NCBI RefSeq assembly: GCF_021648855.1
Contig: NZ_JAKJHX010000083.1
Coordinates: 1-24,571, forward strand
Direction: 5' to 3'
From: Tychonema litorale BBK16
GTDB lineage: Bacteria > Cyanobacteriota > Cyanobacteriia > Cyanobacteriales > Microcoleaceae
Length of the DNA stretch: 24,571 nucleotides
Of this stretch, positions 8,676 through 17,026 are shown one piece after another. Position 1 is the first letter of the stretch. The number at the start of each line of letters is the position of its first letter. Both the position numbers and the translations under genes were made by a program. The notes below the pieces were generated by a model. It ran no database searches, had not been told where the DNA came from, and saw only the letters and a list, made by a program, of their open reading frames with translations.

Positions 8676-8762
8676 GGGAAATAATTCAGTAGGGAAACAA
8701 CACTGTTGTGTCCATATTTTAGGGAAACAATTCAGTAGGGAAACAACACTGTTGTGTCCCTA
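8676..8762. repeat. Tandemly duplicated 38-bp palindromic unit
   Basis: Two near-identical 38-base units start at 8676 and 8722, 46 bases apart. Each contains AGTAGGGAAACAACACTG then TTGTGTCC, and the second forms an imperfect stem TAGGGAAACAACA...TGTTGTGTCCCTA (8736-8762). They fill the gap between the purH stop and the oxygenase start and may fold into RNA hairpins that end purH transcripts. The arms are a diverged version of the GTAGGG...CCCTAC palindromes seen elsewhere in the window. Confidence 0.8.
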
Positions 8763-8772
8763 AAACATTGTA

Positions 8773-10317
8773 CTAATGCAAAAAGTGGCGGATATCGGTG
8801 AAAACCATGGTTAGCCCTAGTTGGTTAGCGCAGTCGATCGAATCTCGATCGCGCATACTACCTCCCGGTTGGACGATCGCACTTATTCCCGCCTCAGCCG
8901 CCGTTTTTACCGAATCGTCAAAGGGGAAGAAACCATCGCTAGCTAAAATCGCTCCTTTAGCCCGATCTCCGGCTTGTTCTAATGCTAGTTTAACCGATCC
9001 CACACGATTCATTTGTCCAGCGCCAACACCAATTGTAGTACAGTTTCTCGTTACCACGATCGCATTTGATTTCACGTGTTTTGCCACTTTCCAAGCAAAC
9101 AGCAATTCTACTAACTCTTCTACAGTCGGCTGTTTCTCAGTAACTATGCGCCATTTGCTAGTATCTTCCACTACATCATCTGAGTTTTGCACCAGCAAAC
9201 CACCTGCGATTATTTTAACAGTTTGTGGTGGCCCTTGAGTCAAATCTGGCAAAATCAATACTCGCACTTTTGCCTTTTTTTTAATAATATCCTCAGCTTC
9301 TGGTTCGCATCCAGGAGCGACAATACATTCTAAAAATGTTTTAGTTAACGCCGTTGCAGTAGCTGCATCAATCGGGCGATTTAACGCCACAATTCCACCA
9401 AAAGCTGATACTGAATCCGTATCAAATGCTTTTTGATACGCTTCTGAAATAGTTCTTCCCAAGGCAGTGCCACAAGGATTTGTATGTTTTAGAATCGCGG
9501 CGGCAGGAGTGTCGGTAAATTCGACAATCAGCCTCCTTGCGGCTTCTAAATCTACTAGATTATTGTAGCTCAATTCTTTGCCTTGGAGGATGGTGCTAGT
9601 CGTCCAACCTGTGGGGGTTTTTCCGCTTTGATACCAGGTTGCGGCTTGATGAGGATTTTCACCATAGCGGAGAGTTTGCAGCTCTTTTCCTGATACATTA
9701 AACTCTTCTGGCCCAGAAGATGTTTCAGCAGATTGATTACTGAGATAGGCTGCGATCGCGGTGTCGTAGTTGGCTGTATGTTTGAAAGTTTCTAATGCGG
9801 ATTTTTGTCTAAATTCTAAGGATGATTCACCTCCATTCTGTCGCAATTCTTCTAAATAAGTATTATATTGCTCTGGATTGCATAAAACAGTCAGGTGAGC
9901 GTGATTTTTTGCTGCTGCTCTCAGCATTGCGGGCCCGCCGATATCTATCTGCTCAATAGCATCTGCTAGAGTTACTCCCGGATTAGCAATTGTCTGTTCA
10001 AATGGATACAGATTGACAACAACTAAATCGATCGCACGAATTTGATTTTCTGTTAAATCTGTGAGATCTTGTGGTACATCCCGACGTGCTAAAATACCGC
10101 CGTGGATGCGTGGGTGGAGTGTTTTGACTCGTCCACCTAAAATTTCGGGAGAACCAGTATATTCAGCTACTTTAGTGACGGGGATTCCTGCTGCTTTGAG
10201 GGCTGCTGCTGTCCCGCCACTGCTAATTATATCAAAGTCAAATTCTTCTACTAGACTCCGCGCTAAGTCAATTAGCCCGGTTTTATTGGATAGGCTCAGA
10301 AGTGCTAGACGTGCCAT
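8773..10317 (-). CDS. purH: Bifunctional AICAR transformylase / IMP cyclohydrolase
   Basis: The 514-aa length is normal for PurH. The N-terminal MGS-like IMP cyclohydrolase domain (1 to about 145) has the family blocks SSGGTAAAL (32-40), GGRVKTLHPRIHGG (61-74) and DIGGPAMLRAAAKN (125-138). The C-terminal AICAR transformylase domain holds LRYGENPHQ (216-224), the catalytic Lys-His pair K277-H278 in KHTNPCGTA, and SAFGGIVALN (304-313). The enzyme carries out the last two steps of de novo purine synthesis in the cytosol: formyl transfer from 10-formyl-THF to AICAR, then ring closure to IMP. The start ATG gives the conserved MARLALLSLSNK beginning. The downstream oxygenase lies on the same strand but across a repeat-filled gap, so a shared operon is doubtful. 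Confidence 0.98.
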   Translation of the reverse strand: MARLALLSLSNKTGLIDLARSLVEEFDFDIISSGGTAAALKAAGIPVTKVAEYTGSPEILGGRVKTLHPRIHGGILARRDVPQDLTDLTENQIRAIDLVVVNLYPFEQTIANPGVTLADAIEQIDIGGPAMLRAAAKNHAHLTVLCNPEQYNTYLEELRQNGGESSLEFRQKSALETFKHTANYDTAIAAYLSNQSAETSSGPEEFNVSGKELQTLRYGENPHQAATWYQSGKTPTGWTTSTILQGKELSYNNLVDLEAARRLIVEFTDTPAAAILKHTNPCGTALGRTISEAYQKAFDTDSVSAFGGIVALNRPIDAATATALTKTFLECIVAPGCEPEAEDIIKKKAKVRVLILPDLTQGPPQTVKIIAGGLLVQNSDDVVEDTSKWRIVTEKQPTVEELVELLFAWKVAKHVKSNAIVVTRNCTTIGVGAGQMNRVGSVKLALEQAGDRAKGAILASDGFFPFDDSVKTAAEAGISAIVQPGGSMRDRDSIDCANQLGLTMVFTDIRHFLH

Positions 10318-10711
10318 TGGTTTGAAGTTGCGATCGCAAAAATAGACAGGTTACATTTTACAGCAGATTGCAGATTTATAGGTACTATCAATATCCCCGT
10401 AGGGACACGGCAGTGCCGTGTCCCTACAAGAACTATCTACATCACATACCTGATCTTCACAAAATCTTCATAAAAAGATACTACTTTAGCTAGATGGATT
10501 GTGTTAAGATTGCTTAAAATTTTTAGTTAAATGCAATAAACAATGAGAGGATAAGCTAGGTTGAAATTGTAGTTTAATTTTAACGATATTTTAACATTTT
10601 GTTTAAAATAGTGTGCTAGCATCGATTATAGATTATTCTGTTGTAAAAGTTTTTAACAATTGAGTAATCGAAAAAGTCTAATTTAATTATTTTTTTTGTA
10701 GGGCTTAAATT
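10318..10711. other. 394-bp intergenic region between divergent purH and the LOV kinase
   Basis: It holds a HIP1 site close to the purH start, one perfect palindrome (10399-10427) and, from about 10440, an AT-rich stretch with several TTAAAAT/TTTAAAAT runs that must carry the kinase promoter. No -35/-10 pair with good spacing could be singled out. No small reading frame with a convincing ribosome site was found. Confidence 0.6.
10399..10427. repeat. Perfect GTAGGG...CCCTAC extragenic palindrome
   Basis: GTAGGGACACGGCA, one central G, then the exact reverse complement: a 14-bp stem with a single-base centre. It is the cleanest full copy of the family whose pieces occur at 1-52, 12615-12640, 24021-24072 and 24518-24571. 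It lies between the starts of divergent genes, so it is not a terminator of either. Confidence 0.9.
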
Positions 10712-12604
10712 ATGTTTTATCAAGATGCAGAGACAAAAAGTGATTTCGGTAATATTAGCAGTTTACCGAACAAAACAGCTAAAAATAGTGGCTTTCCCTC
10801 TAACTCTCAAAATCTACCAAATTTAGCAAAGCATTCAGCAGACAGTCACATCTCAGAAGCTTATAGTATTAATTTGTGCAAATTGCAGCAGATGGAAATT
10901 GCAATGGAACAATTAAGCCAGGATTTGAAAGCGAGTGAATCTCGGTTTAGAAATGTGATCGAAAAGAATGCAGACGGCATGGCAATTGTCAACAAGCGAG
11001 GACTTGTTTCTTTTGTTAACCAGTCAGCAGAAGCACTGTTTAACTGCTCGGCAGAGGAACTTTTAGGTCAAGAGTTTTTTGGTGTTTTAGTAGTAGAAGG
11101 TTCTGCTTGCGATATAGAGATCGATACAGATATTATTCCCCAACTTAGCAATACCGGTAAAATAGGAATGCGCGTCGTACAAACAGAAGTTAAAGCTATT
11201 CGCAAGCATAAAGAAAATGCTGTAGTAGAAATGCGAGTGGTGGAAACGGAATGGGAAGGTGAAATGGCTTATTTGGCTACATTGCGGGATATTACCGAGC
11301 GCAAACGCGCAGCAGAAATGCTCTGGTTGTACGATCGGGCTATGGCAGCGACTAGCACCGGAATAGTGATTTCTGACGCGACTCAACCCAAACATCCGAT
11401 AGTATATTGCAATCCCGCATTTGAAAGCATCACAGGCTACCAGCGAAAGGAAATATTGGGGGAAAACTGCCGTTTTTTGCAGGGAAGTGATACCGATCCA
11501 GCGGCCTTAGAAATAATTCGCAAAGCCTTAGAAAGCGAAAGTGAATGTCAAGTAATCTTAAAAAATTATCGGAAAGATGGAAGTGCTTTTTGGAATGCTT
11601 TATCCATATCTCCAGTGCGAGATCGTACTGGCAAATTAACTCATTTCATCGGTGTACAAAGAGACATAACCGAAGGCAAGAAATCTGAAGAAGCGTTGCA
11701 GAAATCCGAAGCACAAAGTAGAGAACAAGCTACTGAATTAGCAACAGCACTTAAGGAGATTAAAGATACTCATACACAATTAGTTCAGAGTGAAAAAATG
11801 TCCAGTTTGGGACTGCTCATTGCTGGCGTTGCCCATGAAATAAACAACCCCATAGGCTTCATTTATTCTAACCTCGCTCATCTCAGGAATTATGCTGAAG
11901 ACTTGCTGCATATTCTCGAACTTTACGAGCATCACTACCCCGATCCAGTAGCAGAAATTAAAGCAGAAAAAGAGATAATAGAAACCGATTTTTTGGTCAA
12001 AGACTTGCCACAAATATTATCTTCAATGAATGTGGGAGTTGAGCGCATTTCCCAAATTGTCAAATCCCTGCGAAACTTCTCGCGAAACGACAATTCAGAA
12101 ATGAAACCAGTTAATCTTCATGAAGGTATCGACAGCACACTATTAATTCTCAATCACCGCTTGAAAGGAAACGGAGAAAAGCCAGCTATTCAAATCGTGA
12201 AAGCATACACAGATTTGCCTGCTGTCGAATGTTTTCCTGGGCCAATCAACCAAGTGTTTATGAATATTCTCAGCAATGCGATAGATGCTCTAGAAGATTG
12301 GGATAAACACCGAGAATTTTCAGAAATGCGACACAATCCCAGTCAGATTAAAATCAGCACAAGAGTGGACAATATTAATTTCGCAGAAATCAAAATTACT
12401 GACAACGGGCCCGGAATGACTGAGGAAGTCCAAAGACACATATTTGATACTTTTTTTACTACAAAACCTATTGGTAAAGGCACAGGAATGGGTTTGTCAA
12501 TTAGCCATCAGATAGTAGTAGAAAAACATAAAGGCGAATTAAATTGTATTTCCGAATTAGGTAATGGAACAGAGTTTATCATCAGAATTGCGATCGAACA
12601 ATAA
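10712..12604 (+). CDS. LOV/PAS sensor histidine kinase
   Basis: A 630-aa cytosolic kinase without membrane segments. A short coiled coil (55-78) leads into PAS1 (about 79-195). PAS2 (about 210-320) has the LOV signature GENCRFLQG, with cysteine C253 in the position of the flavin-adduct cysteine and the FMN-contact residues N252, R254, Q257, N285, N295 and Q316 (FIGVQRDIT). A coiled coil (322-362) precedes the HisKA domain, with phospho-acceptor H375 in AGVAHEINNP. The HATPase_c domain has N-box N518/N522, G1 DNGPGM (564-569) and G2 GKGTGMGLS (588-596). It should autophosphorylate in response to blue light or redox state through flavin. No response regulator lies next to it, so its partner is unknown. 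A weak GTAGGG Shine-Dalgarno sits about 8 bases before the ATG. Confidence 0.93.
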   Translation: MFYQDAETKSDFGNISSLPNKTAKNSGFPSNSQNLPNLAKHSADSHISEAYSINLCKLQQMEIAMEQLSQDLKASESRFRNVIEKNADGMAIVNKRGLVSFVNQSAEALFNCSAEELLGQEFFGVLVVEGSACDIEIDTDIIPQLSNTGKIGMRVVQTEVKAIRKHKENAVVEMRVVETEWEGEMAYLATLRDITERKRAAEMLWLYDRAMAATSTGIVISDATQPKHPIVYCNPAFESITGYQRKEILGENCRFLQGSDTDPAALEIIRKALESESECQVILKNYRKDGSAFWNALSISPVRDRTGKLTHFIGVQRDITEGKKSEEALQKSEAQSREQATELATALKEIKDTHTQLVQSEKMSSLGLLIAGVAHEINNPIGFIYSNLAHLRNYAEDLLHILELYEHHYPDPVAEIKAEKEIIETDFLVKDLPQILSSMNVGVERISQIVKSLRNFSRNDNSEMKPVNLHEGIDSTLLILNHRLKGNGEKPAIQIVKAYTDLPAVECFPGPINQVFMNILSNAIDALEDWDKHREFSEMRHNPSQIKISTRVDNINFAEIKITDNGPGMTEEVQRHIFDTFFTTKPIGKGTGMGLSISHQIVVEKHKGELNCISELGNGTEFIIRIAIEQ

Positions 12605-12614
12605 ATAGGTAATT

Positions 12615-12656
12615 GTAGGGACACAGCAGTGCTGTGTCCTGACTGCTGTGTCCTGA
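12615..12656. repeat. GTAGGG palindrome variant with extra half-copy, between convergent genes
   Basis: GTAGGGACACAGCA-G-TGCTGTGTCCT (12615-12640) is a variant of the ACACGGCA palindrome with a compensating change (G to A in one arm, C to T in the other) that keeps the stem paired. A second right arm, ACTGCTGTGTCCTGA, follows at 12642-12656. It lies between the kinase stop and the glcD stop and may end transcription from both sides. Confidence 0.8.
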
Positions 12657-12666
12657 TAGTTGGTTC

Positions 12667-14142
12667 TTAAAACAGCTCAACACCCTCCAATTTTTTAACT
12701 GTTTCCATCTTAGCCCTCGCCGCTTCCCCGCAAGTCTTAGGTGTGGGAAACATCTTTCCAGGATTCGCCAAACCCTTCGGATTAAAGACCTCGCGCACCC
12801 ACTGCATCGTCTCCAAATCTATCTCAGAAAACATATCTGGCATAAAACACTTCTTGTCAGCACCAATCCCGTGTTCTCCAGAAAGACTACCTCCGACTTT
12901 CACACAAAGCTTAAGAATTTCTCCTCCCAATTCTTCCACCTTTTCCAGCGCTCCTTCAACCGAATTATCGTACAGAATTAGCGGGTGCAAATTCCCATCT
13001 CCCGCATGAAATACATTCGCAATTCGATAGCCATATTTCTCACTCAAACCCTCAATTTCTTTAAGCACAAATGCCATTTGTGTACGGGGAATTACACCAT
13101 CTTGAACGTAATAATCTGGACTCAAATGACCCGCCGCTGCAAAAGCAGCTTTCCGCCCTTTCCAAATTTTCATCCGCGTTTCCGGGTCATGGGCAGTTGT
13201 GATATTACGCGCTCCATTTTGCTTGCAAATTTCAGAAATTCGCTGCTTATTTGTCGCAACTTCCACTTCTAAGCCATCGATTTCTATGAGCAGAATTGCC
13301 GCGGCATCACGGGGATAGCAGCCTGTCGCCACAACATCTTCTACAGCATTGATGCTGATGTTGTCCATAATTTCCATGCCACCGGGAATAATGCCAGCAC
13401 TGATAATATCCGAAACTGATTCTCCCGCCGCTTCAATACTGGCAAAATCAGCTAGAAGAACGCAAATAGATTCCGGCGCTTTGAGAATTCTCAAAGTAAC
13501 TTCCGTTGCTATTCCTAAAGTGCCTTCTGAGCCGACAAATACACCAGTTAAATCATAACCGGGCATTTCAGGGATTTCGCCACCAACATCAATAATTGAA
13601 CCGTCGGGAAGTACCAATTTTAATCCTAAAACGTGATTAGTTGTGACTCCGTATTTGAGGCAATGAACGCCGCCGGAGTTTTCGGCAACGTTGCCACCAA
13701 TTGAGCAAACAATTTGACTAGAAGGGTCGGGGGCGTAGTAGAAGCCGGCACCGCTAACTGCTTGAGTTACCCAGTTATTAATTACTCCTGGTTGCACGAC
13801 TACTTGCTGATTTTCTAAGTCTACTTTCAGGATTTTTCGCATTAGGGCGGTGACAATCAATACACAGTTCTCGACGGGTAAGGCGCCGCCAGAAAGCCCG
13901 GTACCCGCACCTCTGGCTACCCAGGGAATTGAATCGCGATCGCATATTTTGACAACTTGTGCTACTTCCTCGGTAGTTCGTGGCAATACCACCAATGCTG
14001 GTCGCTGGCGGTAGCTGGCGAGTCCATCGCACTCGTAAACGAGTAATTCTTCGCGGCGCTGCACAACGCCGTTTTTGCCGACTACAGCCTCAAATGCTTT
14101 AATAACGGGTTTCCAGTTGCGTTCTGTTTCTATGGCAATCAT
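12667..14142 (-). CDS. glcD: Glycolate oxidase/dehydrogenase FAD-binding subunit GlcD
   Basis: A 491-aa FAD-linked oxidase of the VAO/PCMH fold. The FAD-binding half has VARGAGTGLSGGALP (75-89) and SSQIVCSIGGNVAENSGG (about 140-158). The C-terminal catalytic half has NVFHAGDGNLHP and SGEHGIGADK near the end, both hallmarks of GlcD and D-lactate dehydrogenase relatives. In cyanobacteria this enzyme oxidises photorespiratory glycolate to glyoxylate and passes electrons to the membrane quinone pool. Substrate choice between glycolate and D-lactate cannot be settled by eye. GlcE and GlcF are not encoded beside it. It is the last gene of a minus-strand set (EamA, DUF6671, glcD) with a 47-bp gap to the gene before it. 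Confidence 0.93.
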   Translation of the reverse strand: MIAIETERNWKPVIKAFEAVVGKNGVVQRREELLVYECDGLASYRQRPALVVLPRTTEEVAQVVKICDRDSIPWVARGAGTGLSGGALPVENCVLIVTALMRKILKVDLENQQVVVQPGVINNWVTQAVSGAGFYYAPDPSSQIVCSIGGNVAENSGGVHCLKYGVTTNHVLGLKLVLPDGSIIDVGGEIPEMPGYDLTGVFVGSEGTLGIATEVTLRILKAPESICVLLADFASIEAAGESVSDIISAGIIPGGMEIMDNISINAVEDVVATGCYPRDAAAILLIEIDGLEVEVATNKQRISEICKQNGARNITTAHDPETRMKIWKGRKAAFAAAGHLSPDYYVQDGVIPRTQMAFVLKEIEGLSEKYGYRIANVFHAGDGNLHPLILYDNSVEGALEKVEELGGEILKLCVKVGGSLSGEHGIGADKKCFMPDMFSEIDLETMQWVREVFNPKGLANPGKMFPTPKTCGEAARAKMETVKKLEGVELF

Positions 14143-14189
14143 TAGTGATTTTAATTAGGGGACTCTAAATAATATTGTTACAAATTTAT

Positions 14190-15071
14190 TTAAGGATTGC
14201 AATATTGACACTGCGAAGGATCGGCAGTTTCTCTGCCGTTTGGAAATAGTTCTTCTTTAGCATAACTGCAATTTTGGCATTGATAAATTTGCGATCGCAC
14301 TAACTGAGTCGGAAAATGGCAAAGTCCGCAGAGCAACCCTATTTTCCTTTCAGCAACCCCAAATCCTGGCCAACCGCACTCAGGGCAGAAGTGGTAAAAT
14401 TTTTTGACTAAATCCAGAGTAGCATTTTCGATGTTTTTCATCCGAGTCGGATTGTACATCGCCCGCATATCTGTTTCGATATGAACTTGACCACAGGATG
14501 ATTTTTTTAGACCTGCATTCACAACATCAAATAACTGTTTTTCTGTCACTATTCCTTTGACAATTTCGGCATTATCTTTCGTACTATCGCCCACGAAAAT
14601 CACCAGCCCGTGTTCTGGAAATCCCACTTTTTTAGCAAAAGTTTGGGCTTCTTCTGTACACGAAACTAACTGGTGACTGTAGTTAGTTTCCACAGACAAA
14701 TATTCCCCAATCACTTCTAGATTATTAAGGACATCTAACAAAATCACAATTTCTCGATTAGCTGGCAGATAGGGCATTCCCGGATGCGGGCCGAAAGTGC
14801 CTTCGCTGGCAAAAGCCAGAGTTTCGCCCGCAATTTCCAGAGCTTTTGTGGCTTTTAATCGAACTGCTTCGATTTGTGTGCCTAAGCGTTTAACTTCTCT
14901 GGTGAAAGTCCCAAAAGAGTCCGTGTCTAAATCCACAGGCACCAGGATTTTCACCCCTAATTCCATTTCCAAAATTGGAGTCATTACCTGTTCTTTTTTG
15001 TGCATAGTAGCAAGAACGGCGACACGATTTAATAATAGATTTGGATTCACAGATTCAGAAGAATCAGACAT
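14190..15071 (-). CDS. DUF6671-family protein with two C-terminal zinc ribbons
   Basis: A 293-aa soluble protein that I place in DUF6671, a mainly cyanobacterial family without an assigned function. The N-terminal part (12-130) is alpha/beta with the conserved stretch ASEGTFGPHPGMPYLPANRE (88-107); the middle has GLVIFVGDSTKDN (155-167). The C-terminus carries four Cys pairs, C229/C232, C248/C251, C265/C268 and C288/C291, which should make two zinc ribbons. Start: the ATG lies 3 bases past the stop of the EamA gene, with a purine-rich GGGGGAAG about 10 bases upstream inside that gene, so the two are coupled. Its role is unknown; the zinc ribbons suggest nucleic-acid or protein binding (inference). 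Confidence 0.85.
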   Translation of the reverse strand: MSDSSESVNPNLLLNRVAVLATMHKKEQVMTPILEMELGVKILVPVDLDTDSFGTFTREVKRLGTQIEAVRLKATKALEIAGETLAFASEGTFGPHPGMPYLPANREIVILLDVLNNLEVIGEYLSVETNYSHQLVSCTEEAQTFAKKVGFPEHGLVIFVGDSTKDNAEIVKGIVTEKQLFDVVNAGLKKSSCGQVHIETDMRAMYNPTRMKNIENATLDLVKKFYHFCPECGWPGFGVAERKIGLLCGLCHFPTQLVRSQIYQCQNCSYAKEELFPNGRETADPSQCQYCNP

Positions 15072-15074
15072 TTT

Positions 15075-15467
15075 CTAGCTTCCCCCAGCTACACCCTCAG
15101 CTTGACCTTTCAGTACCAAAATTACTCCTGCCATAATTAACCCCACTCCTACCAATCTCAGCGGTGGCAAAGGCTCATTAAATACAAGTTTGCCTCCTAA
15201 AACAGTAAACAAGTAACTAATTGACAATAAAGGTGAGACTATGCTAATATTAGCGCGAGAAAGTACAACAATAAACCCTATAGAAGAAACTGCATACAGA
15301 GCAAGACCAGCTATTATCAAAGGCTGAGTAGCCATTCCTATGACTTTTTCTACTAAATTAGCGGCACCGATGGGCCCTAAAATTTTAGCTCCAGCTTTCA
15401 GGCTAAATTGACCAACGACGCTGCACAAAATAGCAGCAAGCAAAACCAGAAAAACGCTTCGACTCAT
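15075..15467 (-). CDS. EamA/DMT-family 4-TM membrane protein
   Basis: A 130-aa, very hydrophobic protein with four predicted membrane helices (about 4-24, 47-69, 76-95, 102-120). The sequence GQFSLKAGAK in the first helix and the short loop FNEPLPPLRLVGVGLIMAGV before the last helix are typical of half-size DMT transporters such as the EamA half and ArnE/ArnF, the undecaprenyl-phosphate sugar flippase subunits. Half-size members work as dimers. The transported compound is unknown. It is the first gene of a set with DUF6671 and glcD, and is divergent from the GT2 glycosyltransferase at 15610 across a 142-bp gap that should hold both promoters. Confidence 0.85.
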   Translation of the reverse strand: MSRSVFLVLLAAILCSVVGQFSLKAGAKILGPIGAANLVEKVIGMATQPLIIAGLALYAVSSIGFIVVLSRANISIVSPLLSISYLFTVLGGKLVFNEPLPPLRLVGVGLIMAGVILVLKGQAEGVAGGS

Positions 15468-15609
15468 GAGTTCACCTATCTACATAATACAGCCAGAAAA
15501 TTGCCGATATAAACTACTATTAATAGCTTTTATCAAGTCTTATTGAGTTTTATTAGTCATTCATATTTTAAGTGTAGATGCTGCAAAAAACAAGTATGGT
15601 CACACAAAA

Positions 15610-16803
15610 ATGTCAAACAAACTTATGGCAGATCAGATAAACACAACCGGAGAATACACTCTCGAACTATCCATACTCATGCCTTGCCTCAACGAGGCAG
15701 AAACATTAGAAATCTGCATCGAAAAAGCACAGAAGTCATTACGGGAACTGAATATTGCTGGCGAGGTGATCATAGCAGATAACGGCAGCACTGATGGTTC
15801 TCAAGATATCGCCACCAAGATGGGGGCTAGAGTCGTCTCTGTAGCAGCTAAAGGCTACGGTAGCGCCTTGATGGGTGGCATCATGGCGGCGCGCGGAGTG
15901 TATATCATTATGGGCGATGCTGACGACAGTTACGACTTTTCCAACCTCGGCGCTTTTGTGGAAAAATTGCGAGGAGGCTGCGATTTGGTGATGGGCAACC
16001 GCTTTCAAGGTGGCATCAAACCAGGTGCAATGCCTCGGCTACATAAATACTTAGGAAATCCTGTGCTGACGTGGGTTGGGCGGCTATTCTTCTCCAGTCC
16101 CGCCGGTGACTTTCACTGCGGGCTGCGGGGTTTCAGAAGAGATGCTATTTTGACTCTGGACTTGCAAACAACGGGGATGGAATTTGCTAGCGAAATGATC
16201 GTCAAAGCTTCTTTATACAAGCTGAAAATAACTGAAGTTCCCACGGTACTCTCGCCGGACGGCCGTAGTCGCCCGCCACACCTGCGAACTTGGCGAGATG
16301 GGTGGCGACATCTGCGATTTTTGTTGCTTTATAGTCCCCGGTGGCTGTTTTTGTATCCGGGTGTGGCGCTGATGATTTGGGGTCTAATTGTGGGCATCTG
16401 GCTGTTACCTGGTACTCAAAAGATTGGCAGTATTAGCTTTGATGTGCATACGCTGCTTTATGCCGCGATCGCAATTATCATCGGTTTTCAAGCAGTAACA
16501 TTCGCTTTCTTCACGAAAGTTTTCGCCATCAGTGAGAAACTACTGCCAGAAGACCCCAAAGTCAACAAAATATTTCGGTATGTCACTCTAGAAACGGGAT
16601 TGATTGTCGGAGTCGTCCTCATATTAATTGGGATAGTTGGCTCAATATTATCCTTAACTATTTGGAGAGAAACTGCTTACGGCATCCTTGATCCTTCCAA
16701 AACTTTGCGTTTGGTGATTCCGTCGCTGACTTGTCTGACTGTTGGTTTGCAGATGGTTTTGTCGAGTTTTTTTCTAAGTGTACTAGCCTTAAAGCGCAGG
16801 TAA
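15610..16803 (+). CDS. GT2 glycosyltransferase with C-terminal membrane domain (polyprenyl-phosphate sugar synthase-like)
   Basis: A 397-aa protein. The GT-A domain (about 17-240) shows LSILMPCLNEAETL (20-33), ADNGSTDGS (56-64), the metal-binding acidic motif GDADDSYD (102-109), and PAGDFHCGLRGFRR (164-177), which is typical of dolichol/undecaprenyl-phosphate mannose or glucose synthases. Four membrane helices follow (about 247-266, 281-301, 330-350, 367-394), so the catalytic domain faces the cytosol on the plasma membrane. It probably moves a sugar from a nucleotide donor onto polyprenyl phosphate; which sugar is not visible. ATG 15610 and ATG 15625 (residue 6) are both possible starts and neither has a Shine-Dalgarno. 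The conserved domain begins after residue 17, so the choice does not affect it. Confidence 0.9.
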   Translation: MSNKLMADQINTTGEYTLELSILMPCLNEAETLEICIEKAQKSLRELNIAGEVIIADNGSTDGSQDIATKMGARVVSVAAKGYGSALMGGIMAARGVYIIMGDADDSYDFSNLGAFVEKLRGGCDLVMGNRFQGGIKPGAMPRLHKYLGNPVLTWVGRLFFSSPAGDFHCGLRGFRRDAILTLDLQTTGMEFASEMIVKASLYKLKITEVPTVLSPDGRSRPPHLRTWRDGWRHLRFLLLYSPRWLFLYPGVALMIWGLIVGIWLLPGTQKIGSISFDVHTLLYAAIAIIIGFQAVTFAFFTKVFAISEKLLPEDPKVNKIFRYVTLETGLIVGVVLILIGIVGSILSLTIWRETAYGILDPSKTLRLVIPSLTCLTVGLQMVLSSFFLSVLALKRR

Positions 16804-16846
16804 GGATGAATAATGCTGGTCTTGGCTAAAAAGTAAAATTCGTAAA

Positions 16847-16981
16847 CAGCTAAGCTGTGGAGCATTTAAACCACTAACGAGGTCTGTAGGGTGCCACGGG
16901 TCGATTGCTTATGAGGCAAGGGAAACGAGAAAGGGCTGACGCACCCTACAATACTATTTTAAATGCACAACAGTTTAGATG
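16847..16981. repeat. Nested inverted repeat: 64-bp GTAGGGTGC element inside a 135-bp hairpin
   Basis: The outer arms are 16847-16870 and 16958-16981, 24 bases each, matching at 20 of 24 positions when one is reversed (both contain the 9-mer GCATTTAAA / TTTAAATGC). Inside lies a 64-base element, 16886-16949, bounded by GTAGGGTGC and GCACCCTAC. An element of the same length and termini occurs at 20874-20937. The structure sits between the converging GT2 and pyrC genes. It looks like a small element that landed within, or grew around, an older palindrome. Confidence 0.8.
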
Positions 16982-17026
16982 ACTTTGATTGCTTACGAGA
17001 CGTGGGTGTTTGCCATAAATTCATGC

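Noticed and set aside
8798..9238. 146-aa plus-strand frame opposite purH
   Set aside because: Low-complexity Ser/Pro/Thr composition and full overlap with a highly conserved gene; it is a shadow frame.
7742..10317. purH, oxygenase and ATPase-STAND as one operon
   Set aside because: Gaps of about 115 and 200 bp are filled with palindromes likely to separate transcripts; only the ATPase-STAND pair is truly coupled.
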